A stretch of 64,000 nucleotides of DNA. Source: Struthio camelus. Taxonomy: Eukaryota; Chordata; Aves; Struthioniformes; Struthionidae. Of the stretch, positions 26,101 through 36,740 are shown piece by piece. Made by a program: the position numbers and the translations under genes. The notes under the pieces are model-generated. The model did no database searches. It was not told the DNA's origin and was given only the letters and a program-made list of their open reading frames with translations. The stretch lies in the NCBI RefSeq assembly GCF_040807025.1, contig NC_090942.1, forward strand, positions 181,177,247 to 181,241,246, written 5' to 3'. Position 1 is the first letter of the stretch. Each line of letters starts with the position of its first letter.

Positions 26101-29022
26101 TCTTGCATGAAAGGTATTCTTAGTAGTTAAATGAGTCATTCTCACTCCCTAATTAAAAAGCATAGTGGAATGTAGTGCCATAGGTTCTTTAGGCTCTGCA
26201 GATTTCTCCAATTAGCGTTTGATCATAATCTGTCAACATACCTTGTGTTATCAACAAAAGCTATTATACATAGATATGTATGTGTGTAGATACTGCTGTT
26301 TGTTTATGCATATAAATATATGATATCCTAGTGGACTCTCTAGTGGTTAAAAATCTAGCCAGAATGCAAATTTCAAAGTCAAAGCCTTACAGTCCGGTAT
26401 CTATATAATAATATATCATGTGCATGTACTGAAAAATGAATAAAGAGCAGATAAAATGTTTTTTTCATAAATTTTGTCCAAGAAAATGTATTCTCAAAGC
26501 ATCTAATGGCACTCTCAAAAACTCTCAGACAGCTGCTTCTCAGGCACTGTAGCTGAATTGTATCAGTCACTCAGATGCGTATTCTGAAGTTACTCCTTTC
26601 TTCTTCTGTTTAAAATGAAGTTCTGATCAGCCCCTTGGCAGCTGCACCAGTGATATTTTCCCCTATCGACCTGGGAATTTTTTTTTTTTTTTAATAGTTG
26701 TACAAACATATCTCTGATTCACTTGGAAGAATGGAAAACATTACAGACTCTGAAACAGAAAAAATTAGAGGAATCAAACTAAATCAAAACTGGCACATTT
26801 TAGCAAGATATAAAGTGAAAGACTGCTTAATACCAAACTATAACCACCCTTGATAGAATTTCTCATTTTTTAGTGCCCTGGAATTAGCTGTGAAAAAAAG
26901 ACAAAGGATTCAAGCTTTTTTAAGTAAGATTCCATACCCATTTACTATTTATCCATAATTTGTCCTAGTTTATGATCCAATGTAGTCCCCCATAGTTCCA
27001 CATGCACACTCCCTCCAGTTTCCTCACCTTCAGATTTTGTTGCTACTGCAGTCATACTCCTGTACAGCTTCATTTAAGAAGTATAATCCATAAATAATAT
27101 TTTTTTTTATTATGCAAGACATCTAAGACCAGTACATATGATTTGTGCTTTATTTTGAATGGGAAACAAATCACAATCGTTCCACTAGGTTGCAAAGCCT
27201 TGGCAGCTGCCAGAGAAAGACTCTACTAGACTTCTTTGTGATCATCCTGCTCATGAGTAAGTAGTACTGGATAAAGAAAGCTGTAAGGGCATAACTTGGA
27301 TACATCTTTTAAAGACTTTGAATATAAGAACTGACATTTTGTATTCGATTCTGTATTTCCTGTAGAGAAAATGCTAAGTCTTCCCATAAAGAGGGAATAT
27401 AAAGTTAAGGCTGCACTTAATGTGAGTATGTGCTAAGACCTTTATGCTCTATTTCCTATGTTAATTACCTACATATATAGCTATTAGTATTGCCACATGC
27501 AATTGTAATTGCGAGGTTCAGATGTGAAATGAGATGTAATTGTTAAAACTTAATTCCAATAAATGTCATTGGTATATTTTGGGGAGGGACAGAGAAAGGG
27601 CTGACAGTAGAAGTAAATGGAAAGAAAGAATCACTGGTTCTATTCAATTATTTTCTTATTTATTAATTTTATGTAAGAATAAGAAGCTGAAATGAGCTTA
27701 AAAACAATGTTTTGGAGTAAGATGATATTCTCTGTTATTAGCATGTTTTAAAATTATGTTTATGTTTAAAAACAGCTCAATTCTAGTGCTGAATTTGGGA
27801 TAAATGCACATGACGAGAGACTTTTTTGGCGATACTTACGGTTGTATTTTGCAGCAGGAGGTACTAATTAAATACATCGCCACACGTGGCCGTTTTGCCT
27901 GCTCTGCTCCTTGTAAGTAGTTCTATGCTACTCAGAAATATTGCTAGAAAACAAATACCATTCAAACTGACCTATGATGTAATAGACAGTTTTAACTCAC
28001 ACCTCAGTTCCAGTGAGACTTCCAACAGAGCTCTTAAAAGGACAAACATCAGACCTTCTAAAATCTGTTTACATTTATCTGGGGATGACAATCCAGATCA
28101 TTTTACCCCAGTAACGCTTAAACTTCTCGGGTCAACATAACAGTTTATTCAGGATTTTTTCCTTGGACATTTCACTCTCAGCTGTATATATTTCGGGCAG
28201 GGAAAGGGAGCTGAAATCAAAATATCTAACATAATAAGGGGCCAGTGTTGCAGCTCACCAGAACAGTACTTCTATTGCCTAAAACTTGTATCTGACCTAT
28301 GGCAAAAAAGGTATTTTGGGGTGCTTGCAAACACAGATTGACATTCTGAGATGAATTTGGAAGCTTGACTAGGGAGAAAGGGACCAAACCTCATGTAGTC
28401 AAATCCTTAAAACTTATTGGGAGACTCTTTAGAATTAACTAACTGCAATTTACACGCCGGCTGTGTTTCAGAGGGAACTATCTGGTTCACTCCAAAACAG
28501 AGTTTAGTTTTAGTCATTGTTCAATCATTTAAGAAAAATAGTTTCTCACTTCCAGGCCAAAATCACCATTCACTAGAATGTGATGCTAACATCTCCTTCT
28601 CCTTTTCCAGCACACATTAGTTGTGTGAGAATTCAACATAATTAAACTTCAGAAGAGCTAACATGCACTTTAAATATACTAACATTTTCTAGTTACTAGC
28701 TTTAAAAAGAATCCTCTCCATGTAGACTTCCTAGATTACTCTTAGAGAGACCTCTACTGCTAAGAGATTTACTATAGCAAAATTATGTAGGAAACCTTGG
28801 TACATGATTTTAGGCAGTAGATGCTTGATATTTTGATTCTGCAATACCAGTTTGGAAATCTGTTTCTTCCTATGACTTAAGCATCAGTGACTTGCATGCA
28901 GTTCTCATGAAAAGACCATTATTATCAGAAATTTAAGTTTAATAAAGTATTGGCTTTATCTCCCCATCCACAAGAAAAACAAAATATGGATATCACCCTG
29001 AGAGGGATGTATCAAGGACTTT
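23191..29022. other. AT-rich noncoding sequence, possible conserved elements
   Basis: No gene is recognised. An A-run lies at about 24650-24662, beside a small inverted repeat at 24663-24680. The portion 25430-25720 has two octamer motifs and the TAAT/homeodomain-like composition often seen in conserved noncoding elements (inference only). The frame at 27886-28140 (84 codons) has no recognisable features. Confidence 0.45.
25442..25515. promoter_or_regulatory. Inverted pair of octamer (POU-type) motifs
   Basis: ATGCAAAT is at 25442-25449 and its reverse complement ATTTGCAT is at 25508-25515, within an AT-rich single-copy segment. The octamer is the established binding word of POU/OCT factors. 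An 8-mer of this composition is expected several times by chance in 64 kb, so function is only a suggestion. Confidence 0.2.
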
Positions 29023-29084
29023 TGTCGCAAAGGAATGGGGAGGAAGTAAGGCATTTCACTCGTAAGAGAGAAGCAGCGATATGT

Positions 29085-29090
29085 TTTATT
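29085..29090 (-). terminator. LTR polyadenylation signal AATAAA
   Basis: TTTATT on the + strand is AATAAA in LTR orientation, within CAATAAAAC. It lies about 460 bases downstream of the LTR TATA box and about 60 bases before the LTR end, as expected for the R/U5 boundary region. The homologous position in the 61 kb copy is AATGAAA. Confidence 0.65.
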
Positions 29091-29096
29091 GAGATA

Positions 29097-29162
29097 AGAT
29101 AGTGATTTAACAAAGTTCAATCATAAATAAGACAGTGATTTAACAAGGGTCGATAGCAAGGT
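29097..29162 (-). repeat. 33-bp imperfect tandem duplication inside the LTR
   Basis: Two units begin at 29097 (AGATAGTGATTTAACAA) and 29130 (AGACAGTGATTTAACAA), 33 bases apart. The same duplication is present in the 61 kb copy, so it belongs to the LTR family and predates both insertions. Confidence 0.8.
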
Positions 29163-29549
29163 TCACTCGGTTATTTACTACGTGGAGGACGGGGCCAGAC
29201 AAAAGTGTCAAGGAGGCCCTCCCGTTGAGTCGGGAGGTTCAGAGTGGACCCCCTTTGCTTTCTAAACTCTTTCTCAGAGGAGTCTAGGTGCGGCTGGATC
29301 TAATCTTAGTCCCAGACTTGGTCAATAGTTTATGCCTAAGAATTATGCGCATAATCAATCAAAAAGGTAACTTAGTAAAGTTTGCAAAGTTTCAGCATGC
29401 TATTAGTCACTTACCGAGGATCTGTCACGCGCAAGGAATCTCTCAGCCTTGACGAGTAACCTTGAGAGGCGTCCCAACTCAAGCGGAGGTTCACCACCGT
29501 GCAGCTAGCTGCTGTGCAGGAGAGCTCAGTGGACTGTGAGCTGCCCGCA

Positions 29550-29555
29550 TTTATA
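29550..29555 (-). promoter_or_regulatory. LTR TATA box
   Basis: TTTATA on the + strand reads CTATAAATG in LTR orientation and is the best core promoter candidate of this LTR. The homologous position near 61798-61803 reads CATAAAT in the other copy. Confidence 0.55.
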
Positions 29556-29792
29556 GGGTAAGATGACTGACTAAGAGTCATATTTGCATACCAGCCATAC
29601 TGGTTTAACTACACTGCATGTTCAAGTAATCCTTGGCTGTTGTGCTGTTATCTGTCTCCCCAGATTCTGCTCAAATGCGGAAAGCCTGAGTGCAGAGGTG
29701 GAGGAGGCCAGGTCTCCCTGAGGGCTATCGCCGGAGCAGAGTTTTAGGTGAAAGGTCAGGTGGGGGGAAATGGGCTGAAGAGCACACCGTCA

Positions 29793-31455
29793 CTATTTTA
29801 TATGAGAGAAGATACAGAAAACCACAAATGATGTCATAACACACTATCATTCAAAATATATCTATTCGACAAGGATGAGTGAGATTAAAAAGGTTCCTTT
29901 AGATTTTTCCTAGACAAATTAGTAGAAATTTTTCCATTAGATGAATATTGGCAAGAGCTTCTCTGGAGCATTAAATCTCTTTTAATATATTTTCATATGG
30001 GAAATCATACATGTATGCCAGCTTCAGAGGATTTCCTAGGACTTACAATATTGTCATTTCCCAAACCCATTTCTTCAAACAATTCAAACACTCCTTTCCT
30101 TATTGTTGTAATAGAGGATACTCCTCGTTACTTTTTGACACTACTGACCTATCTCTGAGATTTTTATTTAAACCTCAAGAAAAGATATCGATATTAAAAT
30201 ACAATAAAATAAAATGTTATATGGTCATATACATATAGATTTCCTGCATGCAATAATGCAGATAATATGGATTGCTGTTGTGTGCTTCCCCTTCCCCCTC
30301 CCGAACTTGGATTTTAAAGTGCTAGCAGTTTTTGGGTAAAGTTATGTCTTAGGTTTATGCAAGCCTTACGTAGAAAAGAAAAATACCCTAGACTGCCACT
30401 GGCTAGAACTCATGACAATGCCTAATTAACTCTGAAGAAGCTTCTTAATGTACATTACTGTATTGAAGGCAATGGCAAAAAAATCAATGATGTCCATCAG
30501 AGATATCCCAAATTATTAATAAGAATACTACCATATTCTTATACAAAATTACATCCACATTCTAAAAGACAGACCACATGAATGAAACATATCCCCAAAA
30601 CATTTTCCTTGCACAGCAATATACTTCCAAAGGAATAACAGAAAATTTTGCCATGATTTCCACATTTTCTCTGAGTAAGCAGGTGGGATATTTTAACTCA
30701 CAATATATATTTTTTCTTCTCGTATGAAAGAATGTAAAATTGGGGACTTATTACTAAGATAGTTCCTAAAAAATAATGATTGCATGAATAATTTGACACT
30801 ATTGTAACAAGAAAAATACAGCTATAAATTCTAGCTTGGAGAAAATAACTAGCATATTACAAAGATAGAACGCAAAATTGTTCTATATTTTGATTTTTTT
30901 TTCAGACTATTAAAAAAGATACTATATATAGTATACACCAAAAGGTGCATGTATTATATATGCTGTATTTTTCAGATATTTTTTCAAAATTTTTTGCATG
31001 TATTTTTTAGGTCTTTTTTTTAGCTTGTCTGAATTTTTATTCATCATTCCATTTGCTTGTTGTAAGGGCAAAAGTAATCAATTGTGTGTGCAATAATGAA
31101 ACTGGTGCATAAATAATACAATTAACTTCATAGAAATTAAAGTCATATGATTGTGAAAATGGTGAATTTTCTGCCACCTGCTTATAAACTACCAGTGAAA
31201 TAATGAAAAGAAATTTGGACAATCAACTAATGACTTAATATATCTAGATTAAGGATTTCTTTTTCTTTTGAAGCTCAGCTGTCAGTTGTCATAGGAGTGC
31301 AGTCTAACTGATGGGTGTATTACAAAGTGTTTCATATGTATTGATTATTATTCAGACCTGTTTATTTTTAATTTAATAAGTAAACAGATTAAAATTCTTT
31401 GGAAACATTGAGTAACAATGAAGTTAAATTTCTGATGTGGTAATATAGCTTTTTG
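29793..31455. other. AT-rich noncoding sequence, nothing recognised
   Basis: Only short frames (75 codons or fewer) are present. No repeat family is recognised. AT-rich words such as the near-palindrome ACTATATATAGT lie near 30921. Confidence 0.55.
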
Positions 31456-31477
31456 AAAGGGGGAAGGGGGAAGGGAA
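31456..31477. repeat. Polypurine GGGGGAA run
   Basis: About 22 bases of pure purine on the + strand with three G-runs. It sits immediately before an old CR1 coding fragment. It is a local low-complexity tract with no assigned role. Confidence 0.75.
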
Positions 31478-31489
31478 GCATGTGAACTC

Positions 31490-31690
31490 AGAACAAGTGA
31501 AATTGAATGAGGTTTTGACTTGCTCTGTAAATGGGCTGACAAGGAGAATGAAATTTAATGTTGACAAATATAAAGTAATGCACACAGGGTTCAAAATTCA
31601 TAAAATCAAGCACAGAATGAATTCAGCTGAACTACAACAAGAAAACGTTGAATGTGACCTTTCTCTGTACGTCTAGACTTTGCAAAGAAG
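31490..31690 (+). pseudogene. Old CR1-type ORF2 fragment (sense)
   Basis: The + frame reads RMKFNVDKYKVMHTG, then KHRMNSAELQQENVECDLSL. This matches the order of the CR1 ORF2 segment after the FADD box: W-x-x-KWQMKFN-x-DKCKV-[LM]-H-x-G, then a Y-x-M-NG-x-x-L block, then EEKDLGVLV. The upstream WADK piece lies in another frame, so a frameshift occurs near 31535. Divergence from the 10 kb copy is large (MKFNVDKYKVMH versus MKINKGKCRALH), so this belongs to an older CR1-like lineage. It is a dead fragment of a reverse transcriptase. Confidence 0.7.
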
Positions 31691-31699
31691 CACCTAAAA

Positions 31700-32449
31700 T
31701 GACAAGACAAAGTGAAGGTGCACACAGCTTGAGTAGGATCTATTTTTTTTTATCACATGCATCTTATGAACTTAACATATTTTATGCAAGAGTACCAGGG
31801 CACAAAGGTCTACATACTATAGAAGCTACACAAAACCAGCACTGAAGCATCAAAAGTGTTGCATAAAATTTGCCAGCTACAAAATAAAGACAGAGAATAT
31901 GTATGGAATAAATTCTATTTTACTCTGCTTTTTTTCACCAGGATTTTTTTTTTTTTGCCTTTTTCATCTCAATGACTATGACAGAAAAAAGAGCTGATTA
32001 GTAGAATGAGATTCTCAAACTTGTAGGAACAGTGGAAAGCCAGGATTCAGAAACAGCCCGGGGACGACCAGTCAGGTCCAAGGAAACAGAAAACAAAACT
32101 GTCATACTTAAAATTAAAAATAAGAAATGAGATATAGAGATACTATGACAAAAAGCACTTTAGAATAGCTAAAAAGCACAGTTATCATCATATTAATCTC
32201 CATTTCATAAAGTCATAGATTTTTAGCTCAACATGCTGTCTATCAATCATTAGTTCTCTGTATTACACAGCATATGAGTTTCCTGACCTCATGCCTGTTG
32301 GAATAGGGGAAGCGAATCTGAAAGCTCCTTCACTTCAGAAGTCTTGAAAATGAAATGCTAGCAGGGACAATAAATGAGCAAGATCCTTCCAACGCACCAA
32401 GCAAATAAGAAGTATACCCACAGTGCTCCTGACATTTTAGTATTTTACA
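31700..32449. other. AT-rich noncoding sequence between two old CR1 pieces
   Basis: No gene is recognised. A T-run lies at about 31943-31956. Part of this stretch may be unrecognised CR1 remnant, as it lies between a sense fragment and an antisense one. Confidence 0.45.
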
Positions 32450-33235
32450 TATTTTTAAACATCTGCAGTGGTAGGAGTCTCACACATCTCCATATTACTC
32501 ATTCAACTGCTTAACAGCAACTGTAACTAGTCTTTTTTCCTGACTATATAAGATATTTTTTGCAAATTATTTCTTTTTCTGTCTATCTTTAGTAAACCTA
32601 CAGAAAAACTATTACTGTCTTTTTTTCAGTAACAACTGCTATAATTTGAAGACTATTATTGTATACCATATCAGTCTTCCCTTTTCTAGTTTAAGAAAAA
32701 CAATTTCATGAACATATTATCAAGTGCTTTTTACAACTGTTTTTCTGATTGTTGTCATTGGGATTTTTTCCCAGTTTGTCTCTTATCATCCTCAAATTTA
32801 GATGTAGCAAGCAAGGCAAAGCTCATGAGTCCTTAGGGGAGAACTTCTGTACCATTTTTACAATACATATTTTTGTTAACAAATTCCAGAATGGTATTTC
32901 CACTTATGGAAAGATCATCATTTTTGTATATACTCTGCTGTAGATCCTAACCCCTTCCTGCAGTATTTCTAACTGAGTGGCACATTAGTGACCATTTATA
33001 ACCTGTTCATTTCATTTTTTCCTCCCACACGTAATACTTTCCACTTGTTTTTACTTTTTTACTTTAATCATTTCAGATCCTTCCTCCAAGTTATGAATTT
33101 TGTGATACTACTACTGTTCCTATATAATGCCAGCATTATTGATTTTCTGCATTATCTTCCAAGTCATTGCTAATTATAATTATATCACCTAATACCAGAC
33201 TGGAATAAACTCCTATGGGAGTTTCTCTTTCCTTC
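32450..33235 (-). mobile_element. Old CR1-type LINE fossil (antisense, ~780 bp)
   Basis: Read on the + strand, the sequence follows the antisense order of an old amniote CR1 from its 3' untranslated region into the reverse transcriptase. Recognisable words are 'atttgaagactattattgta' (32646), then a cluster ending in 'tcttcccttttctagtttaa' (32674), later 'taatcatttcagatccttcc' (33066), 'cattatcttccaagtcattg' (33150) and 'ctcctatgggagtttctctt' (33211). Each aligns by eye with the same phrase of old CR1 copies well known from turtle and crocodile genomes. Divergence is high and no long - strand frame survives. It is inactive. Confidence 0.7.
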
Positions 33236-33599
33236 CACGTTAACTGGAATACATGATAATTACTTTATGTTTTATCAAGTACTCATGCTGGTAATTTGCA
33301 ATAATTATCTTAATTATCTTTTTTTTTCTTCTTCTTTTTTTTTTTTTAATGATAAGATCATGCATATTTGGGGAAAAGCCTTAGTAATTCTAAGCTAGAT
33401 CATAACCCAGCTTTTCACTTCCCTGCCAAGCAAGTTACCCTGTGAAAAAAGGAAATAAGACTGATTTATATAGCCAAGAAAGAGGCCTGTTGCACCCATA
33501 AAAGAATAAGTACATTAAGCAGGATTTATTTAATCAATATTAGCTAATTTTAAACTTAGACATAAGCACATTAATATAGTGTATCTATGCAGGCCAAAA
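33236..33599. other. AT-rich noncoding sequence with T-rich tract
   Basis: A run rich in T with C interruptions lies at about 33319-33348. Nothing else is recognised. Confidence 0.55.
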
Positions 33600-34225
33600 C
33601 AGTGGCCTAGTAGGAACACTACAGCCGTTGCTAGTAACCAGCCACAGGCCTTGTGTCAGCTGTGCAAAGTCCCAGTCTGGCTGTAGGCCTGGTTATCAAC
33701 TTGACCTTGACATTGAGTGTCTCTTGCTGTGATCTGCAATGTATGTACGGAATAACAGCAAAGGCCTTGAAAATATTGGCGCAGGCTGAAACCACAGTGC
33801 CCAGAAAAATGACTAACTGACAATCAATTAGCACTCATCGAAGAAGCACAAATTCAGGATCTGGGAGAGGATTTTACTTCATGAAAAGGAGCAGTAGCTA
33901 AGTGAGTTATAACTAACTAACTAAATAAAGAAATAAGAAAATAAAAGATGAAACTAACAAATGAAAAAAATAAGCCAGCCAAGAGATAGGATAAGGCCTG
34001 GTGCCCTGGGACAGTAACACCCTCCAGCATTACACAGTGCCTAGTCCAGGGGTGGAGGCAAGAGTCGGGAAATATTTAGAAATACAAACTTTTTATTAAA
34101 GGAGATCTGGAGTTTAGGATGAGAGAAAGAAAGGAGACACCCACTTTGGTTCTACTTTCCCTCACTGAAGGGCTCTCAAGCGTGGCCACCTCTGCCTCAG
34201 CGACTAACATCATCAGTGACCAATA
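33600..34225. repeat. Unclassified repeat-like segment, possible LTR fragment
   Basis: This segment is richer in GC than its flanks at both ends (33600-33790 and 33990-34210), with an A-rich middle. On the - strand an AATAAA (complement near 34093-34098) is followed by a GC-rich stretch, an arrangement reminiscent of an LTR R/U5 region. It shares no sequence I can see with the 29 kb and 61 kb LTRs. No family was recognised, and boundaries are approximate. Confidence 0.25.
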
Positions 34226-35621
34226 CCATAGGTACTAAATACCCAGCATCAGCTCTGTGGCATTGTATACTCATAGCTCATTTAGAATACATGTGTCAAT
34301 AACTAAATGCTTTGAATATGTAGTGATAATGATTAATAATTTTTAAGAACTATTTGCACAAAGTGTGTTGTTAATGAACATCTGTCTAATAAAGTTCTCT
34401 TTCAAAGTTTGAAACTGTTCTGATTTATCAGTCTTCTAAACTTTTCCATCACAAAGATCTCTAATTCCCGGACATATATACCTATATACACATCTATGTG
34501 TATACATACATACACATTGTTAACACATTATTAACATGTTGCAACACACAGATACAGTGCAACATTTAACATGACTTTATTGACAAGCTGATGTTGTTTA
34601 TCAGCTAACTATCCTCAAAATATTAAAACTAACTGCTAAATATTTTTCTAGAATCCACAAATATACTTACCTAGTCAGCTTATCTATTAAAAAGTTGGAC
34701 TGACTTTTAAAGAAATGAGGTCCTCCCCTATTTTCTTAAAATAAAGTTATTATTTTTCAAATTAATCTTGGTTTCCTAAAGAATAGTCTACCAGAAGTCA
34801 TGCTAAGGTGTTTCAATAGCTATCCAATATCTTAACTGTTCTGGTTATTGTTTTAAGCTTCATGTGAATATTTTTTCCTCCCAGACATTAGATATTGTCA
34901 TGTATTAGTCTAGTAGATTGACTCAAATGTGTTAATAAGACACAAATTGCCACTAAACGAAGTCTCTTATTGCAAGTACAAAACTGAGTGAGATTATGTG
35001 CTGTCCCGTACATAAAAAATAGAATATGATTGGAACACGATTTATTATCAAATCACTTTGACAAGATGAACACAATTGAATAAAATCTTTGCTATCTCTC
35101 TGTGATCAAGGGAATGTGCCCAAAGAGGTTTCTTGAAAATAATAAATTTACTGGAGAAAGACACTGGAGAAATTATGTGCTCATTTGTACAACAAGGTAA
35201 GAAGACTGGAGGAAAACTCGTCTTGTTCATTTCCCTTGTCTCCAAAGGAAGCCACATTAGGAACTTTTTAAAATGCTAACAGTGATTAACAGCACTGAAT
35301 TAAAGCCTCTTTAACTTGGCTACGTTTCATCAGCTATAAAGTTTAGCCTAACTTCACTTCAGTCAGACAACATCAGCAATATATCTGGCCTGTCTTAATA
35401 CATGATGGCTTCCCGACTCTCAGGCATCTTTGTCTGCCACCTGATGACTTTTTTGTTCTTTCTCAAGAGTATTCTTTAGCTCCTTCAGCTTTGTGCACAA
35501 AACAGATCTGAGTGTCAAATGCTAAGTAGCCTGTCATCTTTTCCTGTATTGACTCATCAGTATTTGCAATGACCATTAATGTTTCTGTGGTTTCTATCTC
35601 AGACATTTTTTTAATATCATG
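34226..35621. other. AT-rich noncoding sequence, nothing recognised
   Basis: Short chance frames only. A CATA/TATA-rich stretch is found at about 34474-34517. Confidence 0.55.
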
Positions 35622-35829
35622 TTCTTCACTGTGAGGGTGACAGAGCATTGGAACAGGTTGCCCAGAGAGGTGGTGGAGTCTCCTTCGCTGGAGATATTCA
35701 AAAGCTGTCTGGACGTGATCCTGGGCAATATGCTCTAGGTGACCCTGCTTGAGCAGGGAGGTTGGACTAGATGATCTCCAGAGGTCCCTTCCAACCTAAA
35801 CGATTCTGTGATTCTGTGATTCTGTGATA
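35622..35829 (+). mobile_element. CR1 3' end (short, ~208 bp)
   Basis: It starts at 'ttcttcactgtgagggtgac' and runs through 'aacaggttgcccagagaggt', 'ggagatattcaaaagctgtc' and 'gactagatgatctccagagg' to three ATTCTGTG-type terminal units (about 35800-35829). Only the 3' untranslated region is kept, a typical product of abortive reverse transcription. It closely matches the 17 kb copy over the shared stretch. Confidence 0.95.
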
Positions 35830-36699
35830 TCTTCACCACTCATGTCATCATACTAAGAATGTTGACGAACGGTGCTGGATTTGCAATAAATGTGGAAAAG
35901 TTCTAAAGTCTTGATAGGCTTACCTATCAGTTATAATACATTTACAACAAAAAGTAAGTATTATAGAAAAAAAAAAAAAAAAGCAATCTTTCAGCATTGG
36001 GTTTATGCAAAGGTTTGGTTTGAGATGATCCTTGTAATATTTTACTCCCCTGATAGAATCTTTTCTTCAGAAAGAGATTAATCCACCTTGCAGATAGCTA
36101 AAGCTTTCAGAATTCCATTTAAAATTTGTAACTTGGAAGTACCAAGGGAGTCATCGCTTAAATCAGCTTTGTGTCATATTCTTATCATAACTTTAACCTC
36201 ATTTCACTATAAAGACCACATTGTATCTGAGGTCAAGAAGTGTCATGATGGTACAGCATATTCTTTTGAGTAAAAGAGATAAAGGAAATCTCACCTTTTC
36301 CGGTATAAACTAAACAATATAGACTTGCAGATTTAAAAATGAAATCAAATCAAAAGAAACGAAAATCTGAAATTGTTTCATTAGGAATTAATTTTGCTAT
36401 TCTAATCCCTGATAAACTCCATTTTCATACTAATTGGGAAAAATGGTGGGAATGAGTATGACATAGAGCTATGTTTCCATAGCAGAGTTAAAAGCATGCA
36501 CATTCTGAAAAACTGAATACATGAAATAATATTTTAGGAAGACAATTTATAGGTCAAATGTGCCTGTGTACTCTATGAGTATCAAATTTATGATTTTAAT
36601 ATCATAAGGTCATCTGGAGTTCGGGAACGGCTACAACAATGCTTACTCCATCTCTTTTTTCTCCAGTGTTTCTTTCCCTGCATTTTTTTTTTCTCTTAC

Positions 36700-36740
36700 G
36701 CACAAACACACGCACACATACACACACACACAAATACACA
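36700..36740. repeat. Imperfect (CA)n microsatellite
   Basis: CA repeats with AA, G and T interruptions. The longest pure run is about six CA units at 36721-36732. Confidence 0.85.

Larger units (their letters stand above)
29023..29792 (-). mobile_element. Solo LTR of an endogenous retrovirus (better preserved copy)
   Basis: The segment is about 770 bp, more GC- and CpG-rich than its surroundings, and shares ordered homology with 61326-62048. On the - strand it runs U3 to U5. It has a TATA box (TATAAA, complement at 29550-29555) and a polyadenylation signal AATAAA (complement at 29085-29090). Both copies share the + strand edge TGTCG at 29023, so the - strand end would be CGACA, with the terminal CA expected of an LTR. 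The other edge is placed at a TCA near 29792 and is less certain. No gag, pol or env sequence, primer-binding site or clear target duplication is seen, so it is a solo LTR or a fragment. Exact family unknown. Confidence 0.75.
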
